Positions 34,506 through 41,933 of a stretch of 64,000 bases of DNA are shown here, one piece after another. The translations under genes and the position numbers were made by a program. Position 1 is the stretch's first letter. Each line of letters opens with the position of its first letter. This DNA is from Palsa-295 sp963785585 (lineage in GTDB: Bacteria > Acidobacteriota > Terriglobia > Acidiferrales > UBA7541), in assembly GCA_963785585.1 (NCBI GenBank), contig CAWAVW010000004.1, positions 1,302,001-1,366,000 of the forward strand, given 5' to 3'. A model generated the notes under the pieces. It made no database searches, had not been told where the DNA came from, and was given only the letters and a program-made list of their open reading frames with translations.

Positions 34506-34808
34506 ATGGCCACGGCGACACAAACCGAGAAGCTCAGCGAGGCGCAGATGCAGCGCATTGCGCGGGCGCTGGCCGACCCTCGACGTTACGAAATCCTGAA
34601 GAAACTGAGCCGCCGGAACTGCGCGACGCCGTGCTGCCAGATGCTCGAAAGCTTTGACATCAGCCCGGCGACGTTTTCGCACCACATGAAAGAGCTGGAA
34701 ACGGCGGGCCTGGTGCGGTCTGAGAAAAACGGCAAGTTCGTGAATTATTTTCCGCAGACGCGGGTGCTGCGCGCGTATCTGAATCGCCTGCGATCCGAGC
34801 TGTCGTAA
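34506..34808 (+). CDS. ArsR-family winged-helix regulator
   Basis: A 100-residue DNA-binding protein. Helix-turn-helix: EAQMQRIARALADPRRYEIL, then FDISPATFSHHMKELETAGL (recognition helix), then a wing with RSEKNGKFVNYFP. A CATPCCQML cluster in helix 3 could sense thiol reagents or metal. ATG 34506 is assumed; in-frame ATG 34458 would add 16 residues. The gene lies 215 bp upstream of, and collinear with, an SDR gene. A perfect TCGATA/TATCGA palindrome between them is the likely operator. Confidence 0.86.
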   Translation: MATATQTEKLSEAQMQRIARALADPRRYEILKKLSRRNCATPCCQMLESFDISPATFSHHMKELETAGLVRSEKNGKFVNYFPQTRVLRAYLNRLRSELS

Positions 34809-34880
34809 GTCGCTGAAACCATTCACCCTCGCCGTGGCGCGCGGTTCGCTGCATCCTTCCCGCGGCTCCGGCATCTCATT

Positions 34881-34894
34881 TCGATAGTTATCGA
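34881..34894. promoter_or_regulatory. Palindromic operator candidate upstream of SDR
   Basis: TCGATAGTTATCGA: two perfect 6-bp arms around GT, followed by AAGTATCAAACCGATAG with partial half-sites. Probable binding site of the adjacent ArsR-family protein (inference). Confidence 0.6.
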
Positions 34895-35023
34895 AGTATC
34901 AAACCGATAGCGAGGCGGCCCGGATGAGGCCGCAAGATTCTTCCGAACAACACGACTCGGCAGCACGGGTCGGCAACACGAATTGGCAGCACGACATCGA
35001 GAATCAAAACGAGGAGAACGCGA

Positions 35024-35770
35024 ATGAGCAAGTTGACGGGCAAAGTAGCCGTGGTGACGGGCGCATCGAAGGGCATCGGCGCGGCGATCGCCAAGGCGCT
35101 GGCGGCGGAGGGCGCGTCGGTGGTGGTGAATTACGCGTCCAGCAAAGCGGGCGCGGAAACGGTGGTGGCGGCGATCACCAAGGGCGGCGGCAAGGCCGTC
35201 GCGGTGCGCGGAGACGTTTCGAAATCCGCAGAAGCGAAGGGCATTATCGACGCGGCCATCAAAAATTACGGCAAGCTCGATATTCTGGTGAACAATTCCG
35301 GCGTGTACGAATTCGGGCCGCTCGAAGCGGTCACCGAAGAGTCGTTCCATCGCCAGTTCAACACCAACGTGCTCGGAGTGCTGCTGACGACGCAAGCCGC
35401 CGCGCCCCATCTGAAGGAAGGCGCAAGCGTGATCAACATCGGCTCGACCGTTTCGGCGGTTACGCCGCCGAATAGTTCGGTGTACACGGCCACCAAGGGC
35501 GCGGTGGACGCGATTACCGGCGTGCTGTCGAAAGAATTCGGGCCCAAGAAAATTCGCGTGAACTCGATCAATCCCGGGCTCGTCCACACCGAAGGCACGC
35601 ATACCGCGGGCTTCGTCGGCTCGGATTTTGAGAAGGGCATCGTGGAGCAGACTCCGCTCGGCCGCGCCGGGCAGCCCGATGACATCGCGAGCGTGGCCGT
35701 GTTTCTCGCGTCCGACGATTCCCGGTGGCTGAGCGGCGAGCTGCTGCACGCTTCGGGCGGTTTGCACTAA
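35024..35770 (+). CDS. SDR-family oxidoreductase
   Basis: A 248-residue NAD(P)-dependent short-chain dehydrogenase. Cofactor motif TGASKGIG at residues 13-20, NNSG near 90, catalytic Ser in INIGSTVSAV, and YTATK with Tyr/Lys of the active site; PGLVHTEG follows. ATG 35024 has GAGGAGA upstream. Similar proteins are labelled glucose 1-dehydrogenase or 3-oxoacyl-ACP reductase, but substrate cannot be inferred. The putative operator at 34881 and the ArsR gene upstream suggest inducible expression. A hairpin plus T-run at 35853 ends it. Confidence 0.93.
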   Translation: MSKLTGKVAVVTGASKGIGAAIAKALAAEGASVVVNYASSKAGAETVVAAITKGGGKAVAVRGDVSKSAEAKGIIDAAIKNYGKLDILVNNSGVYEFGPLEAVTEESFHRQFNTNVLGVLLTTQAAAPHLKEGASVINIGSTVSAVTPPNSSVYTATKGAVDAITGVLSKEFGPKKIRVNSINPGLVHTEGTHTAGFVGSDFEKGIVEQTPLGRAGQPDDIASVAVFLASDDSRWLSGELLHASGGLH

Positions 35771-35852
35771 ACGATTCGTGTGCGAAGTGAGTCGCGCGGC
35801 GTTTCGCTGCGCGCTGATCGCCGATCGCTGGTCGCGACACCGAAAAATCAAA

Positions 35853-35900
35853 CGCCCGCGTGGACGACGGCTCGAATGTCGTCCGCGCGGGCTTTTTTGT
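35853..35900 (+). terminator. Rho-independent terminator after SDR
   Basis: CGCCCGCGTGGACGAC (35853-35868) pairs with GTCGTCCGCGCGGGC (35878-35892) with one G-U-type mismatch. Six T's follow. Confidence 0.88.
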
Positions 35901-35948
35901 GTGCGCTCGTTGCACGGTTGCGCCGCGATTTGGACGTATACTGCGAAT

Positions 35949-36224
35949 ATGGCGGAAACAAAACTGGTGCTGATCCAGTGCTATGGCAACCGTCCGGAAG
36001 CGGAGCTGGCGCGGGGCGCGCTGGAAGCGGCGGGGATTCGGTCGATGTCGCAGTCCGATACCGTGGGCGGGATGCGCGATCATCTCGCGTGGTCGGGCCG
36101 GGGATTCGATATTTTCGTGCGCGAAGAGGATGCCGAAGCGGCGCGCGCGGTGCTGAATCCGCCGGAGGATGCGAGTCTCGCTTGGGATGTAGAGTCGGGC
36201 GACGATCCGCCGCGGGAATCCTAG
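35949..36224 (+). CDS. DUF2007-like putative signal-transducing protein
   Basis: A 91-residue protein: LVLIQCYGNRPEAELARGAL, EAAGIRS, then RGFDIFVREEDAEAARAVLN, the ferredoxin-like pattern of DUF2007. An acidic tail follows. TATACT at 35937-35942 lies 6 nt before ATG 35949 and there is no Shine-Dalgarno, so the mRNA may be leaderless. Role unknown; family members sit near signalling or membrane genes. Confidence 0.82.
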   Translation: MAETKLVLIQCYGNRPEAELARGALEAAGIRSMSQSDTVGGMRDHLAWSGRGFDIFVREEDAEAARAVLNPPEDASLAWDVESGDDPPRES

Positions 36225-36274
36225 CGCGGGCTCCGCTGGCGAGCCGATGCTTCCGCGCTGAGAGCGGAGCGCGC

Positions 36275-36303
36275 TTGACTGTACTAACACAGAGTGGTAC
36301 TAT
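36275..36303 (+). promoter_or_regulatory. Promoter of the toxin-antitoxin operon
   Basis: TTGACT (36275-36280), 17-nt spacer, TACTAT (36298-36303). The start codon GTG is 6 nt after the -10, so the transcript should be leaderless or nearly so. Confidence 0.75.
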
Positions 36304-36312
36304 CACCCAGTG
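36281..36312 (+). promoter_or_regulatory. Direct-repeat operator candidate for TA autoregulation
   Basis: GTACTAACACAGAGTG (36281-36296) and GTACTATCACCCAGTG (36297-36312) are adjacent 16-bp direct repeats with three mismatches. They cover the spacer, -10 and start codon. Probable binding sites of the XRE antitoxin (inference). Confidence 0.62.
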
Positions 36313-36657
36313 ATATTCATCGAGTCGAAGGCGTTTACGCGAAGCCTTCAACGAAGCGCCGGGGCGGTGTCCGATGGCGTGTTGCGCGCCATTCAATGCG
36401 ATTTGCTGGCCAATCCCAGCCGCGGGGACGTGGTACAAGGACTCGGCGGCATTCGAAAGGCGCGCATATCGGATCCCCGACGGAACAAAGGAAAGCGCGG
36501 CGGTTATCGTTATCTGTTTCTTTACCTGGAGCACCGCTCGCATATTCACTTGCTTTATCTTTTTGGGAAGGACGAGCAGGAAGACTTGAGCGAACATGAG
36601 CGGAAACTGTTGAGAGAGTTGGTGGCGCAAATGAAGCAAGGAAGGCACAAGGAATGA
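36310..36657 (+). CDS. RelE/HigB-like toxin
   Basis: A 115-residue protein from GTG 36310. The RelE-fold pattern is visible: FIESKAFTRSLQRSAGAVSD, GLGGIRKARISDP, then RGGYRYLFLYLEHRSHIHLL and FGKDEQEDLSEHERK. This matches the HigB/COG4737 group of ribosome-dependent or free mRNA interferases. Its stop overlaps the XRE gene start by 4 nt (ATGA), and the promoter bears direct repeats, both typical of type II toxin-antitoxin modules with the toxin first. Toxicity is inferred from family only. Confidence 0.87.
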   Translation: MIFIESKAFTRSLQRSAGAVSDGVLRAIQCDLLANPSRGDVVQGLGGIRKARISDPRRNKGKRGGYRYLFLYLEHRSHIHLLYLFGKDEQEDLSEHERKLLRELVAQMKQGRHKE

Positions 36658-36965
36658 CCAAGAGAAAATCGAAATTGTTCCGTGAGATCAAGGGCGCTTT
36701 GCAGGACGCGATCTCCTACGAAAAGGGGCATGCCGTTGACTTGCGCGTGGTGGAGTTGCCTGCCAAGCCGCGCGTGCTGAAGCCGAAAGAGATTCGAGAC
36801 ATTCGTTTGTCGCTCAACGCGCCGCAGACGCTGTTTGCGTTATATCTGAACGTCCACGCGAATACCGTTCGGAGCTGGGAGCAGGGGACGCGGAAACCGA
36901 AAGCGTCGGACCTGAAGCTTCTGGCGATCGCGAGATCGAATCCACAAGCCTTGCTGAACACCTAA
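36654..36965 (+). CDS. XRE-family HTH antitoxin (HigA-like)
   Basis: A 103-residue protein. The N-terminal ~40 residues probably wrap the toxin; the helix-turn-helix is at about residues 48-90 (IRDIRLSLNAPQTLFALYLN, VHANTVRSWEQGTRKPKASD). It overlaps the toxin by 4 nt and should both neutralise it and repress the operon through the direct repeats at 36281-36312. Confidence 0.9.
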   Translation: MTKRKSKLFREIKGALQDAISYEKGHAVDLRVVELPAKPRVLKPKEIRDIRLSLNAPQTLFALYLNVHANTVRSWEQGTRKPKASDLKLLAIARSNPQALLNT

Positions 36966-37018
36966 CACATCCACTCGCGAAACGGTTCTCGTGCGGGTGT
37001 CGTTCCGCCGCACGACAT

Positions 37019-37393
37019 TTAACTTCGCTGCGCGACGTGCCAGAGGACGCCGCAGGGATCGTACAGGTAGGCGACGCGAAGTCCCCAGGGCTGCATGGCC
37101 GGAGGCTTGGGCGGCTGCACGGAAAACTTCCGCGGCAGGTCGAGACTGGCGATGTGCGCCCACCAGGCATCGAGATCGTCCACGAGCAACTGCATCATGG
37201 TGTTTTCCGCCCAGTCTTTTTGGTAATAGCGCTGCAGGATAAATCCGCCGTCGCCCGCGCCGACGGCGAAAATCGCCACTTCGCCGTCCAGCAGTTTGCG
37301 GAAGCCTAGCGCTTCGTAGAACGATTTGCTCAGCGCGAGATCTTGTGTAGGCAGAAACGCGCGCGCGGATTCGGCGCCGGATGGGATGGCCAT
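37019..37393 (-). CDS. VOC superfamily (glyoxalase/bleomycin-resistance-like) protein
   Basis: A 124-residue single-domain protein starting ATG 37393 with AGGAG upstream. FLPTQDLALSKSFYEALGF, then DGGFILQRYYQKDWAENTMM, then VDDLDAWWAHI and YLYDPCGVLWHVAQ give the paired beta-alpha-beta-beta-beta motifs. Metal ligands are incomplete, so it may be a binding rather than catalytic member. Cytosolic; monocistronic. Confidence 0.86.
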   Translation of the reverse strand: MAIPSGAESARAFLPTQDLALSKSFYEALGFRKLLDGEVAIFAVGAGDGGFILQRYYQKDWAENTMMQLLVDDLDAWWAHIASLDLPRKFSVQPPKPPAMQPWGLRVAYLYDPCGVLWHVAQRS

Positions 37394-37742
37394 GGCGATC
37401 TCCTGAAGGCGGGGTGATTATACATGCGCGCCGTGCAACACGCGTGCGCTGGTGCGGATTTCTGCCGTTCGTAGCGTAGACGCCCACGTCTGCGTGCTTT
37501 GGTTTTGGTTTTGCCCGTGCTGAATGTAAGGCAGCTCGTCCGCTGGCGCGAACTTCGCCGCGCAGACGTGGGCGTCTACGCTACGAAAGGCTGCGATGGG
37601 AGTGAGTCGGACGTTTAGCCGCGGGAAGGTTTGGGCGGACGTCAACGGCTGGCGGGCGTGAAGCCCGCCGCTACAAAGTCAAAGGCGCGCAACACGCGTG
37701 CGTTGGCGCTATCGCGCTCATGACGGGTTCGGGTTGCGGCGC
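37394..37742. repeat. Repeat cassette: A inverted pair and B
   Basis: Reverse A at about 37471-37497, GTCCGCTGGCGCGAACT-type spacer, forward A at about 37560-37588, the linker TTTAGCCGCGGGAAGGTTTG, then forward B at about 37646-37678 and GCGCAACACGCGTGCGTTGG. Same order as 31147-31380. Confidence 0.83.
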
Positions 37743-38243
37743 TCAGCGCTTGAAAAGCGACCGGACGATCTGCCATACGCTGAGCTTGAAATTGGCGAGG
37801 AAGAGATACGTCTGGCCGTCGTCGGACACCGGGTCAAAGCCCGCACCCTTCGCCATGTTCGCTTCGATTTGAAAAAGCGCGGCGCGGCCGGCGCCCGCAG
37901 CGGGAAGCTCCACGCAGACAACGTTCACCGTCTCGCCCACTCCCGCGACACGATCGATTTTCACGGCGTGTACCTGGATCGCGCCGGAATCGTAGAGTTG
38001 CTGAACGATCTTCCGCGAGTCTTCGGGAGTCTGCTCGCCAAGCGTGCGGATGTCGCCGGGCCGCGATTCCCGCAGCCAGCCGAGGGCTTCCCGATGATTT
38101 TCCTGCGCGACGAAATTCTTGCAGGTGCGGTCGCCGGGCAGACCACTTCCGGGTTCGGCGCGCGAGGGAAGGAAGAGGAGCACGGCTGCGAGAGCGACGG
38201 CGGCCAGGGCGAGGGCGACGAAAATCCGATTTCGATTTTTCAT
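37743..38243 (-). CDS. Membrane-anchored hypothetical protein
   Basis: A 166-residue protein: an N-terminal helix (FVALALAAVALAAVLLFLP) that is a signal anchor or signal peptide, then a soluble domain with DRTCKNFVAQENHREALGWL, SRKIVQQLYDSGAIQVHAVK and TVNVVCVELPAAGAGRAALF. Two Cys are present in the soluble part. The strand-helix pattern looks periplasmic. Not recognised. Confidence 0.65.
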   Translation of the reverse strand: MKNRNRIFVALALAAVALAAVLLFLPSRAEPGSGLPGDRTCKNFVAQENHREALGWLRESRPGDIRTLGEQTPEDSRKIVQQLYDSGAIQVHAVKIDRVAGVGETVNVVCVELPAAGAGRAALFQIEANMAKGAGFDPVSDDGQTYLFLANFKLSVWQIVRSLFKR

Positions 38244-38727
38244 GAAGTTCGCGAGCTCGCGCTCCGGATCCGTATTTGCAGCAGAGTACGGCGAAGGTCA
38301 GCCGTCGCGGTTCGGGAACTTTCGAAGTCTACCGTATGCGTAAACACGTTTCGCGATCGCCGCGCGGCGCGCAACGCGCGTGCGTTGGCGCGGACATCGC
38401 CGCGCAGACGTGGGCGTCTACGCGACGAAAGGCTGCGATGGGAGTGAGTCTGAGGTTTAGCCGCGGGAAGGTTTGGGCGAACGTCAACGGCTGGCGGGCG
38501 TGAAGCCCGCCGCTACAAAGTCAAAGGCGTGTGACACGCCGGCGCGGCGAAGAGCTGCCCGCGCAGCGAAAATCGCACGGGTGCGTGACGTTGACTGTGT
38601 AGCGGCCGCACGACGGGTTTGGTCGCGCGGGAGCCTTTGACTTTGAATTTGATTTTGCGCTTCGCTGATCGATGCCCGAACCCGTTCCAAACATCGGAAC
38701 GGGTTCGGCCGCTGCAGAATCAAAACT

Positions 38728-38835
38728 AACACCAACACCAACACCAACACCAACACCAACACCAACACCAACACCAACACCAACACCAACACCAACACCA
38801 ACACCAACACCAAAACCAAAACCAAAACCAAAACC
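38728..38835. repeat. Hexanucleotide microsatellite (AACACC)14 (AAAACC)4
   Basis: Fourteen perfect AACACC units (38728-38811) then four AAAACC units (38812-38835), about 100 bp upstream of a kinase start. It arises from the short AC-rich tail that follows family-F elements elsewhere (CTACACAGTCAAAACCAA). Confidence 0.95.
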
Positions 38836-38920
38836 GTCGGCGCGGCGCGATTCGCGTCTTCGGATGGTCCAGCGGAAATTCCGCGCACGGAACGAAACAC
38901 CCAAACTAGCGCGCGTTCGG

Positions 38921-38926
38921 TATAAT
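38921..38926 (+). promoter_or_regulatory. Consensus -10 of the kinase at 38937
   Basis: TATAAT ends 10 nt before ATG 38937; no Shine-Dalgarno lies between. No good -35 is seen at 17 nt. Suggests a leaderless transcript. Confidence 0.65.
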
Positions 38927-38936
38927 TTGCGCACCT

Positions 38937-41561
38937 ATGGGACTTGCCGCGGGAACGAAGCTGGGGCCGTACGAAATTGTGGCGCCGATTGGCGCGGGCG
39001 GGATGGGCGAAGTGTATCGCGCGCGCGACACGCGGCTGGGGCGCGAAGTGGCGCTGAAAGTGTTGCCGGAATCGTTTGCGCGCGATCCGGAACGGCTGCG
39101 GCGCTTCGAATCCGAAGCAAAAGCCGTGGCAGCTCTGAATCATCCCAACATTTTAGGAATTCACGACATTGGCGAGCAAAACGGCGCGCCGTACATCGTG
39201 AGCGAATTGCTGGAGGGCAACAGCCTGCGCGCGGAGCTCGAGCACGGGCGGCTGTCGGCGCGTCGCGCGGTGGATTACGCGGTGCAGCTGGCGCAGGGGC
39301 TGTCGGCGGCGCACGATAAAAATATCGTTCATCGCGATTTGAAACCGGAAAACGTGTTTGTGACGCGCGAAGGGCGCGTGAAGATTTTGGATTTTGGCCT
39401 GGCGAAGCTCGCGCCAACCGGTGCGGGCGCGGACGCGACCGACGCAACGCTGGCGACGATGGCTACGGCGGCGCCGAGCCCTTCGACGCCGACCGAAGCG
39501 GGTACCGTGGTCGGCACCGCGGGTTACATGGCGCCGGAGCAGGTGCGCGGCGCGGCTGTCGATTCGCGCACCGATATTTTTGCCTACGGCGCCGTGCTGT
39601 ACGAAATGATTTCCGGCCGGCGCGCGTTCCGGCGAGACACCGCGGCCGAAACGATGACCGCGATCCTGAAGGAAGACCCGCCGGAATTCGACGAGATCGT
39701 GAATCCGGTTTCGCCGGGGCTTGAGCGCATCGTGCGGCGGTGCCTGGAAAAAAAGCCGGAGCAGCGGTTTCAGTCGGCGAAGGATTTGGCGTTTGCGCTC
39801 GAAGCGCTCACCGGATCGACATCGACCGGCTCCAAAGCGGCAGCGAGCGCCGCTACGAGTGCAGCCGCCGAGAAAAAAGCGAGGCCCTGGCTGGCGTGGG
39901 CGATCGGCGCGGCCGTTGGCATGGCGCTGATGGGCGCGATTGCCTGGTTGTGGCCGCCGCGCGTCATTGAGCCGCCGACGTTTTCGCGCGTTTCGTACGA
40001 GCGCGCGCTAATTGCGCAAGCGCGCTTCGCCCAGGACGGCAAGACGGTGGTGTACAGCGGACGGATCGGCGTAGGCGACTTTGGAACGTTTGTAATCCGC
40101 GAGGATTATCCCGAATCGGTTTCCGCCGGGCTGAAGGATGCGATATTGCAGGCGGTTTCGCGCACCGACGAACTGGCGATCCTGGTTCGTCCGCAATATG
40201 CGCTGCACCGGGAATTCATCGGGACGCTGGCCACCGTTTCGATGGGCGGCGGCGCGCCGCGGGAAATCGTGGACGACGTGGTCGAGGCCGGCTGGTCGCC
40301 GGACGGAAAGGAAATGGCGGTGTTGTTTGGCAATCCGGTCGCCCATCAGATGCGGATCGAATATCCGATGGGAAAAGTGGTGGTGCCGGGCACGGCGCGC
40401 TGGATGAGCGGCATGCGGATTTCGCCGGACGGAAAGCGCATCGCATTTTTCCTGCATCCCGAGAATGACGACGACCGCGGCGACGTGGTCGTGGTGGATC
40501 GCGACGGCAAGCAGACCACGATTTCTTCGGGCTGGGAATCGCTCGAGGGATTGGCGTGGGCTCCTTCGGGGAAGGAAGTGTGGTTTTCGGGGGCCACCAC
40601 CGGCGAGCACTATTGCATTCGCGGAGCGACGCTTTCCGCAAAACAGCGCACCGTGTATTGCGGCACCTCGTCCACGGTGATTCAGGACGCGCTGCCGAAC
40701 GGGAATGTGCTGCTGAGTTCGGAAGAAGTCCGCGTGGCGGCCGAGCTGGTGGAACACGGGCAGACCGAAGGGCGCGACATGAGCTGGCTGGATAATATGT
40801 ACAATCCGCGCCTGTCGCGCGACGGCAGCGTGATGATCTTTACCGATCAATCCGAGCTGGGCGGAAACGGATATTCGGTGTATGCGCGGAAGACCGACGG
40901 TTCGCCGGCGGCGAAAATCGGCGACGGAGAATTCGGCGCGGATTTGAGCCAGGACGGGAAGTGGGCTCTGCTCATCCGGCAGGACGATCCGGGCGCGCGA
41001 ATTCAGGTTGTGCCGGTCGGGCCCGGGCAACCGATCGTTTTGCACTGGGACGGAATCCAGCCGAATTGGGGCACGTGGTTTCCCGACGGCAATCACATTT
41101 TATTTGCGGCGACGGAAAAGGGCGTCGGCGACGGGACGTATATGACCGACCGGAGCGGATCGAAACCGAAATTGATCACCAAAGATACGTTCCTGTGGCC
41201 GGTGGTATCGGCCGACGGACGGTCGATCATTGTTTTGCACGATGACAAACCGGTGCTGTTGACGATCGGCGAAGGCACGCCAAAGCCTATTCCGGAATTG
41301 AAGCCCGATGAAATGGTCAGCGCGTGGACCAGCGATCCGAAAGTCGTTTTCGTCGAGAGACGGACCGAAAGCGGGCGCGAGATCAGCAAGTTAAATCTGG
41401 AAACGGGCAAGCGGGAATTGTGGCAGGTGTACAAAGTGATGGATCCGGTGGGACTGACGCCGGCGACCGTGCCCGCGTCGATCACGCCCGACGGCAGCAA
41501 GATGGTGTTCGCGTACCGCAAAGCGTTTTCGACGTTGTATCGCAGCGACACGTTGAAGTAG
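38937..41561 (+). CDS. Serine/threonine protein kinase with C-terminal beta-propeller
   Basis: An 874-residue membrane kinase. Gly loop GAGGMGEVY at 19-27, Lys41, catalytic HRDLKPEN with Asp134, DFG at 152-154, APE near 199; then an Ala/Ser linker, one TM helix at about 318-339 (LAWAIGAAVGMALMGAIAWL), and an extracytoplasmic propeller of WD40/TolB-like (PD40) blades with repeated SPDGK/SADGR phrases (GWSPDGKEMAVL, RISPDGKRIAFFL, WFPDGNHILFAA). Ligand binding by the propeller may control the cytosolic kinase (inference). Less related to the kinases at 53 and 62 kb than those are to each other. Confidence 0.94.
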   Translation: MGLAAGTKLGPYEIVAPIGAGGMGEVYRARDTRLGREVALKVLPESFARDPERLRRFESEAKAVAALNHPNILGIHDIGEQNGAPYIVSELLEGNSLRAELEHGRLSARRAVDYAVQLAQGLSAAHDKNIVHRDLKPENVFVTREGRVKILDFGLAKLAPTGAGADATDATLATMATAAPSPSTPTEAGTVVGTAGYMAPEQVRGAAVDSRTDIFAYGAVLYEMISGRRAFRRDTAAETMTAILKEDPPEFDEIVNPVSPGLERIVRRCLEKKPEQRFQSAKDLAFALEALTGSTSTGSKAAASAATSAAAEKKARPWLAWAIGAAVGMALMGAIAWLWPPRVIEPPTFSRVSYERALIAQARFAQDGKTVVYSGRIGVGDFGTFVIREDYPESVSAGLKDAILQAVSRTDELAILVRPQYALHREFIGTLATVSMGGGAPREIVDDVVEAGWSPDGKEMAVLFGNPVAHQMRIEYPMGKVVVPGTARWMSGMRISPDGKRIAFFLHPENDDDRGDVVVVDRDGKQTTISSGWESLEGLAWAPSGKEVWFSGATTGEHYCIRGATLSAKQRTVYCGTSSTVIQDALPNGNVLLSSEEVRVAAELVEHGQTEGRDMSWLDNMYNPRLSRDGSVMIFTDQSELGGNGYSVYARKTDGSPAAKIGDGEFGADLSQDGKWALLIRQDDPGARIQVVPVGPGQPIVLHWDGIQPNWGTWFPDGNHILFAATEKGVGDGTYMTDRSGSKPKLITKDTFLWPVVSADGRSIIVLHDDKPVLLTIGEGTPKPIPELKPDEMVSAWTSDPKVVFVERRTESGREISKLNLETGKRELWQVYKVMDPVGLTPATVPASITPDGSKMVFAYRKAFSTLYRSDTLK

Positions 41562-41625
41562 TGGCAGCGTGCGCATCCCAACGCGACCGCCGGTGATGCG
41601 GCGGATTTGCGACAATGGTCGCGCG

Positions 41626-41769
41626 CTACGACCAATCCTTGCGGTAGGCGAACCACCAGCTGAAGATGGCGATGGGGAGGGTGGCGCCGATGGCCCACCA
41701 CAGAGGCAGGAACAGGTCGGCCGCCAGGCCGAGGACGAAAAAACTGCCCCAGAAGATGCGTTTCTCCAT
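41626..41769 (-). CDS. Two-helix microprotein (47 aa)
   Basis: ATG 41769 to TAG 41626 encodes 47 residues: MEKRIFWGSFFVLGLAADLF, LPLWWAIGATLPIAIFSWWF and AYRKDWS. Two hydrophobic helices separated by a short turn, with a charged N-terminus and C-terminus, make it a convincing small membrane protein. TAGAAT lies 6 nt before the ATG and there is no Shine-Dalgarno, so the message may be leaderless. Tail-to-tail with the kinase, 64 bp apart. Family unknown. Confidence 0.7.
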   Translation of the reverse strand: MEKRIFWGSFFVLGLAADLFLPLWWAIGATLPIAIFSWWFAYRKDWS

Positions 41770-41849
41770 GCCGTTATTCTAACGCGCCGGGGCGCGTGGC
41801 CGATAACTACAGACAAGCCGCTGTTGCGTTGCCCGGGTGCAATCTCTGC

Positions 41850-41855
41850 TACAAT
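41850..41855 (+). promoter_or_regulatory. -10 candidate (TACAAT) for the PYP-like gene
   Basis: TACAAT at 41850-41855 sits about 80 nt upstream of ATG 41934. No clear -35. If used, the 5' leader would start around 41862 and contain a 9-codon open frame (41863-41892). Confidence 0.4.
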
Positions 41856-41933
41856 GCAAATCATGACTTCGCGGGATTCCTGGGCAGTTTAGCCACGCCG
41901 GAGTTGCAACAGGCTTGTTTTATAAGGACGCCA

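Larger units (their letters stand above)
38244..38936. repeat. A, B, F repeats followed by an AACACC microsatellite
   Basis: Forward A at about 38402-38431, linker, forward B at about 38489-38520, then the F inverted pair: GTGTAGCGGCCGCACGACGG near 38596 to GGAACGGGTTCGGCCGCTGC near 38697. A microsatellite follows (separate entry), then about 100 bp of unique sequence with the kinase -10 (TATAAT, 38921-38926). Confidence 0.83.

Noticed and set aside
41796..41933. N-terminal extension of the PYP-like protein from an upstream start
   Set aside because: ATG 41934 has a Shine-Dalgarno and the preceding frame lacks family similarity.
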